Part shown: positions 51,299-59,963 of the stretch, one piece after another | Numbering within the stretch: position 1 is the first letter of the stretch | How the letters are laid out: the number at the start of each line of letters is the position of its first letter | Assembly: GCF_014873765.1 (NCBI RefSeq) | Contig: NZ_JADBGG010000011.1 | Span: forward strand, 1-64,000 | Origin: Desulfomicrobium macestii | GTDB taxonomy: Bacteria; Desulfobacterota; Desulfovibrionia; Desulfovibrionales; Desulfomicrobiaceae | Direction of reading: 5' to 3' | Length of the DNA stretch: 64,000 nt | The notes under the pieces: generated by a model | What the model was told of the DNA's origin: nothing | The model's database searches: none | The model's input: the letters and a program-made list of their open reading frames with translations, nothing else | Translations under genes and position numbers: made by a program

Positions 51299-51652
51299 AT
51301 GAAATTATCAAGAGATGAAGCCCGTAAAAAACGCAAAATGCGGATTCGTAAAAAGATCAACGGTACGCCTGATAGGCCTAGACTTGTTGTTTTTCGCTCC
51401 AGCAAGCATATTTACGCGCAGATAATTGACGACTTGGCTGGCGCAACATTGGCATCCGCTTCAACACTGAGCCTCGAAGGCGACAATATTCGTCTGACTG
51501 TCGAGAATGCCAAGCTGGTAGGAAAGAAGGTTGCCGAAGAAGCGATCAAGAAGAGCATCACTTCCGTGGTCTTTGATCGCAACGGCTTCGTATACCATGG
51601 CCGGATCAAAGCCGTTGCCGATGGAGCCCGAGAAGGCGGCTTAAATTTTTAA
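51299..51652 (+). CDS. rplR: 50S ribosomal protein L18
   Basis: A 117-residue 5S-rRNA-binding protein ([46 protein letters not shown]). Confidence 0.97.
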   Translation: MKLSRDEARKKRKMRIRKKINGTPDRPRLVVFRSSKHIYAQIIDDLAGATLASASTLSLEGDNIRLTVENAKLVGKKVAEEAIKKSITSVVFDRNGFVYHGRIKAVADGAREGGLNF

Positions 51653-51664
51653 TCGAGGACATCC

Positions 51665-52156
51665 ATGCAACAAAACGAATTTGAACTCATTGAGAAAATT
51701 GTCTATCTCAATCGCGTCGCCAAAGTTGTCAAGGGTGGCCGTCGATTCAGCTTCAGCGCATTAGTCGTTGTCGGTGACGGAAAGGGAACGGTTGGGTTTG
51801 GCCTTGGTAAGGCCAACCAGGTTCCCGATGCCATCAAGAAGGCCACCGACAGGGCTCGCAAGGATATGCAGAAGGTTGAACTTCTCGATGGTACCATCCC
51901 TTACGAAGTATTGGGGAATTTTGGCGCAGGTCACGTGATGCTCAAACCTGCCTCGGCAGGTACCGGGATCATTGCCGGCGGGCCCGTCCGTGCCGTCATG
52001 GAAGCCGCTGGCGTTCATGACATCCTGACCAAGGCCATTGGAACGAACAATCCTCACAATGTGCTTCGCGCTACATTCGCCGGACTTCGCTCCCTGCGCA
52101 GCGCCGAACTCGTCGGACGGATGAGAGGCAAAACTCTCACCATCAAGAGAAAATAG
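51665..52156 (+). CDS. rpsE: 30S ribosomal protein S5
   Basis: A 163-residue fidelity protein ([20 protein letters not shown]-type core, seen as [35 protein letters not shown]). The spectinomycin loop residues look wild type. Confidence 0.98.
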   Translation: MQQNEFELIEKIVYLNRVAKVVKGGRRFSFSALVVVGDGKGTVGFGLGKANQVPDAIKKATDRARKDMQKVELLDGTIPYEVLGNFGAGHVMLKPASAGTGIIAGGPVRAVMEAAGVHDILTKAIGTNNPHNVLRATFAGLRSLRSAELVGRMRGKTLTIKRK

Positions 52157-52164
52157 GTGAAGTT

Positions 52165-52335
52165 ATGATTAAGATCAAACTGACTAAGAGCCTCATCACC
52201 CAGAGCCCTGTGCAGAAAAGAACTGTAAAGGCTCTTGGTTTTACCAAGCTCAACCAGGTCCGCACTCTTCCCGACAATGAATGTGTTCGAGGGATGATCA
52301 ATAAAGTCAAGCATCTTGTAGAGGTTATTCAATAA
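52165..52335 (+). CDS. rpmD: 50S ribosomal protein L30
   Basis: A 56-residue protein (MIKIKLTKSLI start, LGFTKLNQVRTLPDN). It is easily overlooked because of its size. Its stop overlaps the rplO start (TAATG). Confidence 0.96.
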   Translation: MIKIKLTKSLITQSPVQKRTVKALGFTKLNQVRTLPDNECVRGMINKVKHLVEVIQ

Positions 52336-52781
52336 TGAACCTGCATGAATTGTATCCATATCCCGAGGAACGCGCCAAGGTGAAAAGATTGGGCCGCGGC
52401 ACTGCTTCGGGCCAGGGCGGAACTTCAGGCAAAGGTCACAAGGGTCAGAATGCCCGCACTGGTGGCGGTGTACGCGCAGGGTTTGAAGGCGGCCAGATGC
52501 CCCTTTATCGCAGACTGCCGAAGCGCGGCTTCAAGAACCCTTTTCGCGTCAGCTACCAGACCCTCAATCTCTCGACCGTTTATTCCGCCTTTGCAGATAA
52601 GGCCGAAGTGCTGATCGAAGATTTGTATCTGTCCGGTCTTGTTGATCGCGATCAGCCGATCAAGATTCTTGGCGACGGTGAAGCTGTCAAGGCGCTCAAG
52701 ATCACTGCTCACAAGTTCAGCAAGCAGGCTGTGGAAAAAATCACTGCAGCAGGTGGCGAAGCCATTTCGATCGAAGGATAG
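52335..52781 (+). CDS. rplO: 50S ribosomal protein L15
   Basis: A 148-residue protein with the glycine-rich N-terminus (GRGTASGQGGTSGKGHKGQNARTGGG) that threads into 23S rRNA. The one-base overlap with rpmD implies coupling. Confidence 0.97.
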   Translation: MNLHELYPYPEERAKVKRLGRGTASGQGGTSGKGHKGQNARTGGGVRAGFEGGQMPLYRRLPKRGFKNPFRVSYQTLNLSTVYSAFADKAEVLIEDLYLSGLVDRDQPIKILGDGEAVKALKITAHKFSKQAVEKITAAGGEAISIEG

Positions 52782-52785
52782 TAAT

Positions 52786-54099
52786 GTGAGTATATCCAAA
52801 GGCGCAAACACGGGTATGTCAGAGCTGAAAAGCAAGTTTTTATGGACTTTTCTCCTGTTGGCTGTTTTCCGAGTAGGTGTTCATCTGCCGATACCAGGTG
52901 TTGACGGGAATGCTCTAGCAGATTTTTTTGCCAACGCACAAAATACCCTTTTTGGGCTGTTCGATATGTTTTCGGGCGGCGGCTTGATGAATCTGTCCAT
53001 ATTTGCACTTGGGATTATGCCTTACATCTCCGCTTCGATTATCCTGCAGCTTTTGACCGTGGTCAGCCCTGAACTCAAAAGGCTGAGCAAGGAAGAAGGC
53101 GCTGCGGGAAAGAAGAAAATTACCCAGTATACGCGATATGGAACGGTGTTGATATCCGTGATTCAGGGTCTTGGAATCTCCATTGGTGTTGAAACGATGA
53201 CAAGCCCCACTGGGGCTTCCATTGTTTACATGCCGGGATGGGGATTTCGGTTCATCACCGTTCTGACTCTTACCGCAGGCACTGTGTTCATCATGTGGCT
53301 GGGGGAAAAAATCACGGAGAAGGGGATCGGCAACGGTATCAGCCTGATCATCTGCGCTGGTATCATCTCCGGTCTGCCCAGCGGTATCGGGAAGTCCTAC
53401 CGGCTTTTCACGGCCGGTGACGTCTCCCTTTTTACGGTACTGCTGGTTGTCGTTGTCATGGCTGGGGTTCTGGTAGGCATCACCTTCATGGAGCGTGCGC
53501 AGCGCAGGATTCCCATCCATTACGCCAAACGAATGGTCGGACGGAAAATGTATGGAGGGCAGACGAGTCATCTGCCGTTGCGGATAAATACGGCTGGAGT
53601 CATCCCGCCCATTTTCGCATCTTCGATCCTGATGTTTCCCGCGACGATAGCCAACTTTTCAAATGTTGAAATATTGAACAAGATGTCTGATTATTTCAGG
53701 CCAGATTCAATCATTTACAATATTTGTTTCGTTGCATTCATCGTATTTTTCTGCTTTTTTTATACGGCGATTGTTTTTGATCCCAAGGAAATTTCCGAAA
53801 ATCTAAAGAAACAAGGGGCTTTTGTCCCTGGCATTCGCCCTGGGTTCAAGACGAACGAGTATATCGACAAGGTTTTGACCCGTTTGACTTTATGGGGCGC
53901 TTTGTATATCTCGCTCGTCTGTGTTTTGCCCATGGTCCTTATGAAGCAGTTCAATGTCCCCTTTTATTACGGTGGAACATCCTTGCTGATCGTTGTCGGT
54001 GTGGCCATGGACACCATGTCCCAGGTGCAGTCGCATCTCATTTCGGGACGATATGACGGCCTGCTTGCCAAGGCAAAAATCAAGGGCAGGCAAGGTTGA
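52786..54099 (+). CDS. secY: Preprotein translocase subunit SecY
   Basis: A 437-residue, ten-helix translocon channel. Typical segments include GVHLPIPGVDG, GIMPYISASIILQLL and the cytosolic loop LPLRINTAGVIPPIFASSI. The start is GTG at 52786 with AAGGA upstream; a longer frame into rplO is not used. In the spc group it precedes map; no adk gene lies between, unlike many bacteria. Confidence 0.97.
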   Translation: MSISKGANTGMSELKSKFLWTFLLLAVFRVGVHLPIPGVDGNALADFFANAQNTLFGLFDMFSGGGLMNLSIFALGIMPYISASIILQLLTVVSPELKRLSKEEGAAGKKKITQYTRYGTVLISVIQGLGISIGVETMTSPTGASIVYMPGWGFRFITVLTLTAGTVFIMWLGEKITEKGIGNGISLIICAGIISGLPSGIGKSYRLFTAGDVSLFTVLLVVVVMAGVLVGITFMERAQRRIPIHYAKRMVGRKMYGGQTSHLPLRINTAGVIPPIFASSILMFPATIANFSNVEILNKMSDYFRPDSIIYNICFVAFIVFFCFFYTAIVFDPKEISENLKKQGAFVPGIRPGFKTNEYIDKVLTRLTLWGALYISLVCVLPMVLMKQFNVPFYYGGTSLLIVVGVAMDTMSQVQSHLISGRYDGLLAKAKIKGRQG

Positions 54100-54860
54100 A
54101 AAAACATAGGGGCATTTTCCTGAAAAATACGCAGGAAATTGCCGTCATGCGAGAAGCCAACCGGATAGCGGCCAACGTTCTCGATGAAGTTGGCTGCTTG
54201 GTTGCCCCCGGAGTAACGACCTGGGAATTGGAAGAAAAAGCTATAGAGCTGTGCGCTGCTTTTGATGTTATTCCAGCATTCAAGGGCTATCTGGGATTCC
54301 CATATGCCCTTTGCTGCTCCGTCAACGAAGAGATCGTGCATGGATTTCCGTCCAAGCGAGAACTTCTTGAGGGTGACATAGTATCCATTGATTTTGGCGT
54401 TAAGTTTCAGGGTTTTTACGGAGATACCGCAAGGACCTTTCCTGTAGGAAGCATCAGTGAGGGCGCGGCCCATTTACTGGAAGTCACCTTGGATTCCCTC
54501 AAATTGGGAATCGAGCAGGCCGTTCCGGGAAATGACCTTTACGATGTTTCACGGGCTGTACAGGAACGGGTTGAGGCTCAAGGGTTTTCCGTTATAAAGC
54601 GATTTGTTGGTCATGGAATCGGCAGGATGCTTCATGAGAAGCCAGAAGTCCCCAATTTCGTGCCCAAGAATAGCTCAAGATTGCCTTTGAAGCCGGGAAT
54701 GGTGATTGCCATTGAGCCAATGGTTGCAATTGGTACCGACCAAGTCGAAATCCTCTCCGACGGTTGGACCGCAGTAACCAAAGATCGAAGCCTATCTGCT
54801 CATTTTGAACATTCGGTGGCCATCACCAAGGACGGACCATTTATTCTCAGCCAAATGTAA
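54096..54860 (+). CDS. map: Methionine aminopeptidase, type I
   Basis: Removes the initiator Met from nascent proteins. The 254-residue product has the metal ligands in SIDFGVKFQGFYGDTARTF (two Asp), VGHGIGRMLHEKP (His) and IEPMVAIG (Glu); the substrate histidine is in EEIVHGFP. The start is TTG at 54096, overlapping the secY stop (TTGA), so initiation is coupled. Confidence 0.96.
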   Translation: MKKHRGIFLKNTQEIAVMREANRIAANVLDEVGCLVAPGVTTWELEEKAIELCAAFDVIPAFKGYLGFPYALCCSVNEEIVHGFPSKRELLEGDIVSIDFGVKFQGFYGDTARTFPVGSISEGAAHLLEVTLDSLKLGIEQAVPGNDLYDVSRAVQERVEAQGFSVIKRFVGHGIGRMLHEKPEVPNFVPKNSSRLPLKPGMVIAIEPMVAIGTDQVEILSDGWTAVTKDRSLSAHFEHSVAITKDGPFILSQM

Positions 54861-54899
54861 ATTGGCTTGAGTTTCAATTGAAAATCTTCGGGGGATTCA

Positions 54900-55013
54900 A
54901 TGAAAGTTAGACCTTCAGTTCGCAAAATTTGTCCCAAATGCAAAGTTATCAAGCGCAAAGGCGTGCTTAGAGTGATTTGTGACAATACGCGGCATAAACA
55001 AAGACAGGGTTAA
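54900..55013 (+). CDS. rpmJ: 50S ribosomal protein L36
   Basis: A 37-residue zinc-type L36 ([14 protein letters not shown]) with C11, C14, C27 and H32. GGGGG precedes the ATG. Too short for routine calling but unmistakable. Confidence 0.97.
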   Translation: MKVRPSVRKICPKCKVIKRKGVLRVICDNTRHKQRQG

Positions 55014-55028
55014 GGATAGGGGGATATT

Positions 55029-55400
55029 GTGGCAAGATTAGTTGGTGTAGATTTGCCGAGAAACAAAAGGCTAGATATTGCATTGACATATATTTATGGC
55101 ATCGGCCGAGCTACAGCTCTTAAAATCCTTGATGCTACAGGTATTGATTGGACTAAAAACAGTGACGATCTCACTAGTGATGATATCAACACGCTTCGTA
55201 AAGAATTGGAAACCAGTCATAAGGTCGAAGGCGATTTGCGCCGTGAGATCGTGGCCAATATCAAGCGTCTTATGGATATCGGTTGCTACAGAGGTTTGAG
55301 ACATAGGCGCGGCTTGCCATGTCGTGGTCAGCGCACGCATACCAATGCGCGCACTCGTAAGGGCCCACGCAGAGCCATTGTTGGTAAGAAGAAAAAGTAA
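55029..55400 (+). CDS. rpsM: 30S ribosomal protein S13
   Basis: A 123-residue head protein ([49 protein letters not shown]). Start GTG at 55029. First gene of the alpha group. Confidence 0.97.
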   Translation: MARLVGVDLPRNKRLDIALTYIYGIGRATALKILDATGIDWTKNSDDLTSDDINTLRKELETSHKVEGDLRREIVANIKRLMDIGCYRGLRHRRGLPCRGQRTHTNARTRKGPRRAIVGKKKK

Positions 55401-55418
55401 CTGGGTGGAGACAGACAA

Positions 55419-55808
55419 ATGGCAAGACCGCAGAGAGTAATAAAGAAAAAGGAAAAGAGAAATATCCCTACGGGTATTGCTCATGTGAACAGCACCTTCA
55501 ATAATACGATTATTACCTTCACTGATCCGACGGGTAACGTAATCAGCTGGGCGAGTTCCGGCGCTTCCGGTTTCAAGGGTTCCCGCAAGAACACCCCTTT
55601 CGCTGCCCAGAAGGCCGCTGAAACTGCCGCCCGCAAGGCCATGGAGTGCGGAATGCGCTCTGTTGGCATTCTTGTGAAGGGACCTGGCTCTGGACGCGAG
55701 TCCGCAATGCGTGCAATCAATGCTGTAGGTTTGCGTGTCGCTTTCATCCGCGACGTGACTCCCATTCCGCATAACGGCTGCCGTCCGCCCAAACGTCGTA
55801 GAGTATAG
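55419..55808 (+). CDS. rpsK: 30S ribosomal protein S11
   Basis: A 129-residue platform protein ([21 protein letters not shown]-type region; the C-terminal [18 protein letters not shown], the site of isoaspartate in E. coli). Confidence 0.98.
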   Translation: MARPQRVIKKKEKRNIPTGIAHVNSTFNNTIITFTDPTGNVISWASSGASGFKGSRKNTPFAAQKAAETAARKAMECGMRSVGILVKGPGSGRESAMRAINAVGLRVAFIRDVTPIPHNGCRPPKRRRV

Positions 55809-55820
55809 GGGGAATTTACC

Positions 55821-56447
55821 TTGGCTAGATATACAGGCCCTAAGTGCAGAATATGCCGTAGAGAAGGCGGAAAGCTTTTTCTCAAAGGCGATAGATGTTA
55901 TACTGATAAGTGTGCTTTCGAACGTCGCGCCTACGCGCCCGGCGATCATGGAAAGGCTCGCAAAAAACCCAGTGATTACGCCTTGCAGCTTCGCGAGAAG
56001 CAGAAAGTAAGGAAGATGTACGGTATCCTTGAAGGTCAGTTCCGCAGATATTTCGAGGAAGCAGAGCGTCGCAAGGGAATCACCGGTACGAATTTGCTGA
56101 TGTTGCTTGAAACGCGTATCGACAACGTTGCTTACAAGCTCGGATTCGCCAATTCGCGCAGCCAGGCTCGCCAGATGGTTCGCCATGGTCTGTTCACGCT
56201 CAATGGACGTCGCGTTAATGTGCCTTCGATTCAGATGAAGTCCGGTGATGTTCTCGAGGTGCGGGATCGTACCAAGAAGAACCTTGTCATCACCGAAGCT
56301 TTGGAAGTTGTCGCGCGTCGCGGCGTACCTGCATGGCTTGAGATTGATGCTCCTGCCTACAAGGGATCCGTAAAGGCTCTTCCCACAAGGGAAGATATCA
56401 CGTTCCCCATGACAGAGCAGTTGATTGTCGAACTCTACTCCAAATAA
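55821..56447 (+). CDS. rpsD: 30S ribosomal protein S4 (zinc type)
   Basis: A 208-residue 16S assembly initiator and S4 autoregulator. It keeps a zinc site (C9, C12, C26, C31), which E. coli S4 lacks. The S4 RNA-binding domain is at about 97-160 ([23 protein letters not shown]). The start codon is TTG at 55821, after GGGGGAA. Confidence 0.97.
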   Translation: MARYTGPKCRICRREGGKLFLKGDRCYTDKCAFERRAYAPGDHGKARKKPSDYALQLREKQKVRKMYGILEGQFRRYFEEAERRKGITGTNLLMLLETRIDNVAYKLGFANSRSQARQMVRHGLFTLNGRRVNVPSIQMKSGDVLEVRDRTKKNLVITEALEVVARRGVPAWLEIDAPAYKGSVKALPTREDITFPMTEQLIVELYSK

Positions 56448-56459
56448 AGGGCGGTAAAC

Positions 56460-57506
56460 ATGAGTTCTACGTATAGCGGAGACAAAAAAGTTTACGTCCG
56501 AAATTGGGCAGAGCTTGTCAGACCGGAACAACTTGAAAAAGATCCGAAGTGCAATGATATGTACGGTCGATTCGTGTGTGAGCCTCTGGAAAGAGGTTTT
56601 GGCACCACGATTGGAAACGCATTGCGTCGGGTTCTTCTTTCTTCTCTTCAGGGCGCGGCTCCGGTGTCGGTCAATATTCAGGGCATTCAGCATGAATTCA
56701 CAACCATTCCCGGCGTCAATGAAGACGTCACCGACATAGTTCTGAACTTGAAACAATTGCGTGTGGCCATGAACACTCCCGAGCCACAGCGGGTTCAGCT
56801 CATCGCCAATGCCAAAGGCGAAGTCACGGCGTCTGCAATTGTTGAAAATCAGCATATTAAGATACTCAATCCTGAGTTGCATATCGCGACTCTGTCCGAA
56901 GATATCGATTTGGTCATGAACCTCGAGTTTCGCATGGGCAAGGGATATGTCCCCGCCGAGATGCACGAGGACTTGGACAGCGAGATCGGTGTTATCACCC
57001 TAGACTCGAGCTTTTCTCCCATCCGTAAGGTTGCTTACGCAGTGGAGCAGGCTCGTGTCGGGCAGATGACCAATTATGACAAATTGATCATCGAGGTTTG
57101 GACCGACGGTTCCATCACTCCGGATGATGCCTTGGCTTTCAGTGCCAAGATTCTGAAAGAGCAGTTGACTGTTTTCATCAATTTCGATGAAGGCTCGGCT
57201 GATATCGAGAAGGCCAAATCCAAGCCCCAGGACAAGATCAACGAAAATCTCTTCAAGAACATCGAAGATCTTGAACTTCCCGTAAGAGCTAGCAACTGCC
57301 TCAAAAGCGCCGGCATCCATATTGTTGGCGAACTGGTTCAAAAGACCGAGGCTGATCTGCTGAAGACCAAGAATTTCGGTCGCAAGTCTCTTGAAGACAT
57401 TCGCCGGGTTCTTGAGAGCATGGGACTGGATTTCGGAATCAGAGTCGATAATTTTGACGAATTGTACCAGGATTGGTTAAAGAGGAACGAAGAAGATGAG
57501 GCATAG
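56460..57506 (+). CDS. rpoA: RNA polymerase subunit alpha
   Basis: A 348-residue subunit: N-terminal dimerisation domain ([25 protein letters not shown]), linker, and the C-terminal DNA-binding domain at about 265-325 ([47 protein letters not shown]). It overlaps rplQ by 11 bases. Confidence 0.98.
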   Translation: MSSTYSGDKKVYVRNWAELVRPEQLEKDPKCNDMYGRFVCEPLERGFGTTIGNALRRVLLSSLQGAAPVSVNIQGIQHEFTTIPGVNEDVTDIVLNLKQLRVAMNTPEPQRVQLIANAKGEVTASAIVENQHIKILNPELHIATLSEDIDLVMNLEFRMGKGYVPAEMHEDLDSEIGVITLDSSFSPIRKVAYAVEQARVGQMTNYDKLIIEVWTDGSITPDDALAFSAKILKEQLTVFINFDEGSADIEKAKSKPQDKINENLFKNIEDLELPVRASNCLKSAGIHIVGELVQKTEADLLKTKNFGRKSLEDIRRVLESMGLDFGIRVDNFDELYQDWLKRNEEDEA

Positions 57507-57918
57507 AAAAGCTGGTCGAAAACTGGGTCGCACGTGGGAGCACCGCAAGGCCCTGATGAAAAATATGGCTCGCTCTTTGGTAGAACATGAGCGGATTCGT
57601 ACGACTGAAGCCAAAGCCAAGGAACTGAGCATCTTTGCTGACAAGCTCATCACGATGGCACTTCAGGATACCCTGCATGCTCGCAGGCAGGCCTTTACGG
57701 TTCTGGGAAGCCATCACAGTGTAAAAAAGCTGTTCGATGAAATTGGTCCCCGCTTCAAGGAAGTTCCTGGCGGTTACACCAGAGTCGTCAAGTTCGGTAT
57801 TCCTCGTGTTGGCGACAGCGCCCCCATGGCTCTTATCGAATTCACCCGTTTGAGCGACAAGTTTGCTGAAACAGCCGGTTCCGAGGCCGCAACCCCGGAA
57901 GCTACTGAAGAAGCTTAG
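57496..57918 (+). CDS. rplQ: 50S ribosomal protein L17
   Basis: A 140-residue protein ([20 protein letters not shown] start). The C-terminal 15 residues are Ala/Glu-rich. It is the last gene of the 18-kb ribosomal run, followed by a strong terminator. Confidence 0.98.
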   Translation: MRHRKAGRKLGRTWEHRKALMKNMARSLVEHERIRTTEAKAKELSIFADKLITMALQDTLHARRQAFTVLGSHHSVKKLFDEIGPRFKEVPGGYTRVVKFGIPRVGDSAPMALIEFTRLSDKFAETAGSEAATPEATEEA

Positions 57919-57933
57919 ACAGACATAAATAAG

Positions 57934-57960
57934 TAAGGCAGCCTGGCTGCCTTATTTTTT
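57934..57960 (+). terminator. Terminator of the ribosomal protein run
   Basis: TAAGGCAGC and GCTGCCTTA pair around a three-base loop and are followed by six T residues. It is the first clear intrinsic terminator after rpoC. Confidence 0.92.
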
Positions 57961-57988
57961 GCCATGATGCATTGTTTTTATCTATACT
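57959..57988 (+). promoter_or_regulatory. Possible promoter of the LysR-selD unit
   Basis: TTGCCA (57959-57964), an 18-base spacer and TATACT (57983-57988), five of six matches in each box. The -35 box begins in the T-run of the rplQ terminator. The predicted start is only about eight bases before the regulator gene, which is close. Confidence 0.4.
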
Positions 57989-58002
57989 AGGAATGGGTAT
58001 AT

Positions 58003-58920
58003 ATGGATATTCGCAAAATTGAGGCATTTTCAAAGGTTTACGAACACTGCAGTTTCTCCAAGGCGGGAAAGTCGCTGTACCTTTCTCAGCCGACAATCAG
58101 TGCTCATGTTGCTTCGCTGGAGCAGGAACTTGAAGTGCAGCTTTTTGACCGAATCGGCCGCAGTGTCGTTCCTACAAAAGCCGGGGAAGTGCTCTATGAG
58201 CATGCCAAGAAGATTTTTGAAGCCTCCGAATTGGCGATTTCCGAGCTTAGAAAACTCCAGGATCGCATTACCGGCAAACTCGATCTGGGCGGAAGCACCA
58301 TTCCTGCAAATTACATCATGCCGGAAATTCTTGCAAAATTTTGGCAGAATTACCCGGAAGTGATAATGGATTTGCGCATAGGCGACTCCGAGGATATCGT
58401 TACGCAAGTACGTGACAACGCACTAATGCTTGGGGTGGTCGGCGCTGTTTTTGAATCTCCCGACCTTCACTATGAAAAGATTGCGAGCGATTCCCTTGTC
58501 CTGGCCATGACTCCGGCACTCTACGCAAAACATCGCCATCTTTCGGAGGATGATCTTTTGCGAGCCCTGCCATGGGTGATGCGCGAGGAAGGCTCCGGGA
58601 CGCGCGTGGCCATGGCCGAGAGCATCGCCAAGTTCGGTATCGACATTCATTCCTTGCGGACGGTCATCATGGTTCGCAACGCCGGTGCCATGTCTCGCTG
58701 TCTTTCTGCCGGCATGGGCGCTTCCATCACCTCCGCCATCACCATCCACGACGAGCTTGCGACAGGAGCCTTGGTGGCCGTTGACCTTCCCGGTTTGCAG
58801 ATGGAGCGGTCCTTCCATGTCGTTTTCAACAGGAAGAGATCCCTGTTTCCTGCTGCCATCAAGCTGATAGAATTTTTAAAGAACAACGCCCAGAACATCG
58901 CTGTGAGGTCTAAACCGTGA
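58003..58920 (+). CDS. LysR-type regulator, selenium-metabolism associated
   Basis: A 305-residue LysR-family protein with an N-terminal winged helix (about 1-60; AFSKVYEHCSFSKAGKSLYLSQPTISAHV) and a periplasmic-binding-like effector domain (about 90-295). Its stop overlaps the selD start (GTGA). The same pairing with selD defines a recognised subfamily of LysR proteins linked to selenium metabolism, so selenium-responsive control of selD or of selenoprotein genes is plausible. The effector is unknown. AGGA lies about ten bases before the ATG. Confidence 0.88.
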   Translation: MDIRKIEAFSKVYEHCSFSKAGKSLYLSQPTISAHVASLEQELEVQLFDRIGRSVVPTKAGEVLYEHAKKIFEASELAISELRKLQDRITGKLDLGGSTIPANYIMPEILAKFWQNYPEVIMDLRIGDSEDIVTQVRDNALMLGVVGAVFESPDLHYEKIASDSLVLAMTPALYAKHRHLSEDDLLRALPWVMREEGSGTRVAMAESIAKFGIDIHSLRTVIMVRNAGAMSRCLSAGMGASITSAITIHDELATGALVAVDLPGLQMERSFHVVFNRKRSLFPAAIKLIEFLKNNAQNIAVRSKP

Positions 58921-59963
58921 AAAATACGCCACTGGTTCAAACGGTAAGCGCAGCAGGTTGAGCTGCCAAATTGGCTCCAGGGGACTTGGAGCAGGCATTG
59001 CTTGGACTGAATTTCGAGAGTGATGAGCGGATTCTCGCCGGAATGGGAAACAGCGAGGACGCAGCCATCGTGCGTTTTCCCGACGGCAAGGCGTTGGTTC
59101 AGACTCTGGATTTTTTTACGCCTATCGTGAACGATCCGTTCAGGTTCGGCCAAATCGCGGCGGCCAATTCGCTTTCCGACGTCTATGCCATGGGCGGTGT
59201 TCCGTATGTGGCCATGAACATCGTGTGTTTTCCCATTGCGACCATGGATGTTTCCATACTGCGCGAAATCCTGCGCGGCGGGCTGCTCAAGGTCCAGGAG
59301 GCCGGAGCCATGCTGGTTGGCGGACACAGCGTCCAGGACAAAGAGATCAAATACGGATTGTCGGTCTCAGGTTTTGTCGATCCCGACAGATATGCCACTA
59401 ACGCTGGCCTGCGCCCTGGAGATGTCCTTATTTTGACCAAGCCCATCGGCACAGGCGTTTTGGCAACGGCCATCAAAGGGAATTGGGAGGGATGTGACGG
59501 ATTTGAGGATGATGTGTACCGCTGGGCGTCACGTCTCAACCGTGTTCCGGGTGAAGCGGTTGCCAGATTCAGGCTCAAGGCCGCAACGGACATCACCGGT
59601 TTCGGTCTTGGGGGGCATGCTCTTGAGATGGCCACAGCCTCGGATTGTTCCATATCGATAGACGTCTCTTCCGTGCCCATCATGGATCACGCCCTTGATC
59701 TGGCCCGGGTAGGTCTTTTGCCCCTTGGCAGTCACGCCAACAAGCATTTTTGCCACAAGACGGTTGAAGCCTCGTCCGCACTTGATCCCGTGTTGCTTGA
59801 TCTTATGTATGATGCGCAGACTTCAGGCGGAATGCTCCTTGGCGTGCCGCCTGAGTTGCTCGGTGACGTGCGTGCGTGGCTGCGTGATGGCGGCGAAATG
59901 GCGGCCGAGATCGGGGTCGTGGAGCCGCCGCGCGGCGATGGGAAACGGCTTTTGCTGTGTTGA
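58917..59963 (+). CDS. selD: Selenophosphate synthetase containing selenocysteine (UGA recoded)
   Basis: Makes selenophosphate from selenide and ATP for tRNA-Sec charging and selenouridine. The frame starts at GTG 58917 and passes through an in-frame TGA at 58959-58961 (codon 15) in the context AAG-U-AAKLAP, exactly at the family's catalytic Cys/Sec next to the essential Lys. After that it continues with GNSEDAAIV, TLDFFTPIVNDPFRFGQIAAANSLSDVYAMGG and AQTSGGMLL. Total 348 residues, normal length. Without recoding, initiation would have to occur at TTG 58971 and lose the active site. A SECIS-like hairpin lies 12 bases after the UGA. Coupled to the LysR gene and overlapping the next gene by seven bases. 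Confidence 0.93.
58974..58992 (+). promoter_or_regulatory. Bacterial SECIS-like hairpin in selD
   Basis: GCTCCA and TGGAGC form a perfect 6-bp stem with the seven-base loop GGGGACT, starting 12 bases after the UGA. The distance and the G-rich apical loop match the minimal SelB-binding hairpin of bacterial selenoprotein mRNAs. Confidence 0.75.

Noticed and set aside
58971-59963. selD read as a 330-residue protein from TTG 58971
   Set aside because: This start follows the UGA and removes the catalytic Sec and its neighbours. The frame upstream to GTG 58917 matches the SelD N-terminus.
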